Shown piece after piece: positions 33,501-34,648 of a stretch of 34,648 bases of DNA. The DNA is from Opitutales bacterium. GTDB lineage: Bacteria; Verrucomicrobiota; Verrucomicrobiia; Opitutales; JAFGAQ01. The DNA is taken from assembly GCA_022361075.1 (NCBI GenBank), contig JAKSBQ010000197.1, positions 1 to 34,648 of the forward strand. The letters are read 5' to 3'. Within the stretch, counting starts at the first letter, position 1. Each line of letters begins with the position of its first letter. The translations under genes and the position numbers were made by a program. The notes under the pieces are model-generated. The model had not been told where the DNA came from and searched no databases. It worked only from the letters and a program-made list of their open reading frames with translations.

Positions 33501-34648
33501 ATGAAGTCATCATTCTATCAGCAGCTATTTCTGAAAACACTGAGAAACATCAGGAAAGGGAGATTAGTCATCAAACTCCCCGACCAGAGCTATCACTTTT
33601 TTGGGGAAGGGAACCAAAGCGAATGCGTGGAGTGGATCATCCACGACAGCAATTGCTTTAGGCGAATCATCCTAGCGGAGGATATCGGCCTTGGGGAAAG
33701 CTATATCGAGGGGATGTGGGAGGTCAATGACCTCACCGCATTCCTTCGACTATTGATTGAGAATCGAGATCATCTTCGAAGTTCAAAACTCCGGCCTTTG
33801 GCCAAAATCGGGAAAAACATTCTTCTTCTGACCGAACGCTTGAAGCACGCTGCCAACAGCAATTCCAAAAACCAAAGTATCCGAAATATTCACGCACACT
33901 ATGATTTAGGGAACGATTTCTACCAAACATTCCTCGACGGCGGAATGGCTTATTCCTCGGCCTTTTTCAGTGATCCAAACCAAAGTCTGGAAGATGCACA
34001 GTTTGAAAAAAACGACCGACTCTGTCGGAAACTATCCCTCAAACCTCAACATCACCTGCTTGAAATCGGTTCCGGTTGGGGTGGATTCTCTATCCACGCA
34101 GCTAAATTGTATGGTTGCCGAGTAACTACCGTCACCATCTCGGAGGAGCAATTCGCCTTCGCCAAACAACGAATCGCAGATGAAGGGCTCGAAGACCGTA
34201 TCGAAATCCGTTTTCAGGACTACCGGGACATCAAAGGAAAATTCGATCGTATTGCGTCAGTAGAGATGCTCGAAGCAGTCGGTCACGAGCACCTGCACAG
34301 CTACTTCAAACAATGCTCAAATCTACTCAAACCGGAGGGAATCATCGGAATTCAGGTGATTCTATCACCAGATTCTCGTTATCGCTACTATCGCGGACGG
34401 GTGGATTACATCCGCAAACACATTTTTCCTGGCGGCCACCTCCCGTCGATCAGCAGCATTCAGAAACAGGTAGGGAAACACTCCGATTGGGATCTGCAGC
34501 ATTTTGAATCCTTTGGTAAACACTATGCTGAAACGCTCCGCCGGTGGGATGAAACTTTTATGAGAGCGAGCGAACAAAGGCAGCAATTGGGCTTTGACGA
34601 AGCCTTCGAACGCAAGTGGCACTTCTACTTCTGTTACTGTGAAGCCGG
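33501..34648 (+). CDS. Cyclopropane-fatty-acid-synthase-like SAM methyltransferase (3' end cut)
   Basis: ATG at 33501 opens a frame that runs 382 codons to the window edge without a stop; about 30-40 residues are probably missing. The N-terminal helical lipid-binding region (MKSSFYQQLFLKTLRN and following) leads to the family block NIHAHYDLGNDFYQTFLD. The SAM-binding motif is LLEIGSGWGGFSIHAA, then TVTISEEQF, the catalytic SVEMLEAVGHEH and, at the very end, FYFCYCEAG, which holds the conserved active-site Cys region. Enzymes of this family methylate phospholipid double bonds to give cyclopropane or methylated acyl chains. With the upstream flavoprotein and DUF1365, a branched, methylated or furan-type fatty acid is possible. 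Confidence 0.92.
   Translation, partial: MKSSFYQQLFLKTLRNIRKGRLVIKLPDQSYHFFGEGNQSECVEWIIHDSNCFRRIILAEDIGLGESYIEGMWEVNDLTAFLRLLIENRDHLRSSKLRPLAKIGKNILLLTERLKHAANSNSKNQSIRNIHAHYDLGNDFYQTFLDGGMAYSSAFFSDPNQSLEDAQFEKNDRLCRKLSLKPQHHLLEIGSGWGGFSIHAAKLYGCRVTTVTISEEQFAFAKQRIADEGLEDRIEIRFQDYRDIKGKFDRIASVEMLEAVGHEHLHSYFKQCSNLLKPEGIIGIQVILSPDSRYRYYRGRVDYIRKHIFPGGHLPSISSIQKQVGKHSDWDLQHFESFGKHYAETLRRWDETFMRASEQRQQLGFDEAFERKWHFYFCYCEA

Overview
This 34.6 kb window looks like ordinary chromosome from a free-living Gram-negative bacterium. The best guess is Verrucomicrobiota (Opitutia/Puniceicoccales-like). The guess rests on moderate GC, outer-membrane and Tat-exported proteins, a C4 zinc-ribbon coiled-coil protein beside rnpB and accA, DUF4404, class I fumarase and a PstC with a large insert. 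It is an inference from gene content, not a phylogenetic result. No transposase, integrase, CRISPR array, rRNA or tRNA was seen.

Layout. 1-1.5 kb (-): the start of a short-chain dehydrogenase behind a secreted class-C beta-lactamase-type serine hydrolase. 1.6-5.3 kb: an HI0933-type flavoprotein (+), then a minus-strand set of TPM protein, degenerate nucleotidyltransferase-like protein and LemA, plus an unlisted 52-residue Pmp3/YqaE membrane protein with its own terminator. 5.5-7.0 kb (+): a Tat-exported LysM amidase and an MpaA-like M14 peptidase, a peptidoglycan-turnover pair. 7.0-10.5 kb: two small proteins, an orphan ParA ATPase and a class I fumarase. 10.65-15.8 kb (+): pstS-pstC-pstA-pstB-phoU, preceded by a possible 43-codon leader ORF; pstA carries a clear one-base frameshift. 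15.8-16.2 kb (-): RNase P RNA with a recognisable promoter. 16.3-20.1 kb: zinc-ribbon protein, accA, PIG-L deacetylase and DAHP synthase. 20.2-23.1 kb: retropepsin-like protease, BASS-family transporter, S4-domain protein and a GcvR-like double-ACT protein.

23.3-28.8 kb is the most distinctive part. A membrane hybrid histidine kinase with a strongly acidic sensor region is translationally coupled (ATGA) to a very acidic outer-membrane beta-barrel protein. A second, soluble PAS kinase converges on the barrel gene and shares its stop tetranucleotide. No DNA-binding response regulator is adjacent.

28.8-31.3 kb (-) holds a rhodanese-like remnant (on +), a Tat alkaline phosphatase, a NapF-like ferredoxin and a mini-RNase III. 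31.4 kb to the end (+) is a FAD oxidoreductase, DUF1365 and cyclopropane-fatty-acid-synthase-like methyltransferase operon, cut by the window edge. Its promoter appears to overlap a perfect 14-bp palindrome.

Together the genes cover phosphate uptake and scavenging (Pst/PhoU and alkaline phosphatase), cell-envelope upkeep (amidase, peptidase, LemA/TPM, lipid modification) and central metabolism (fumarase, accA, DAHP synthase).
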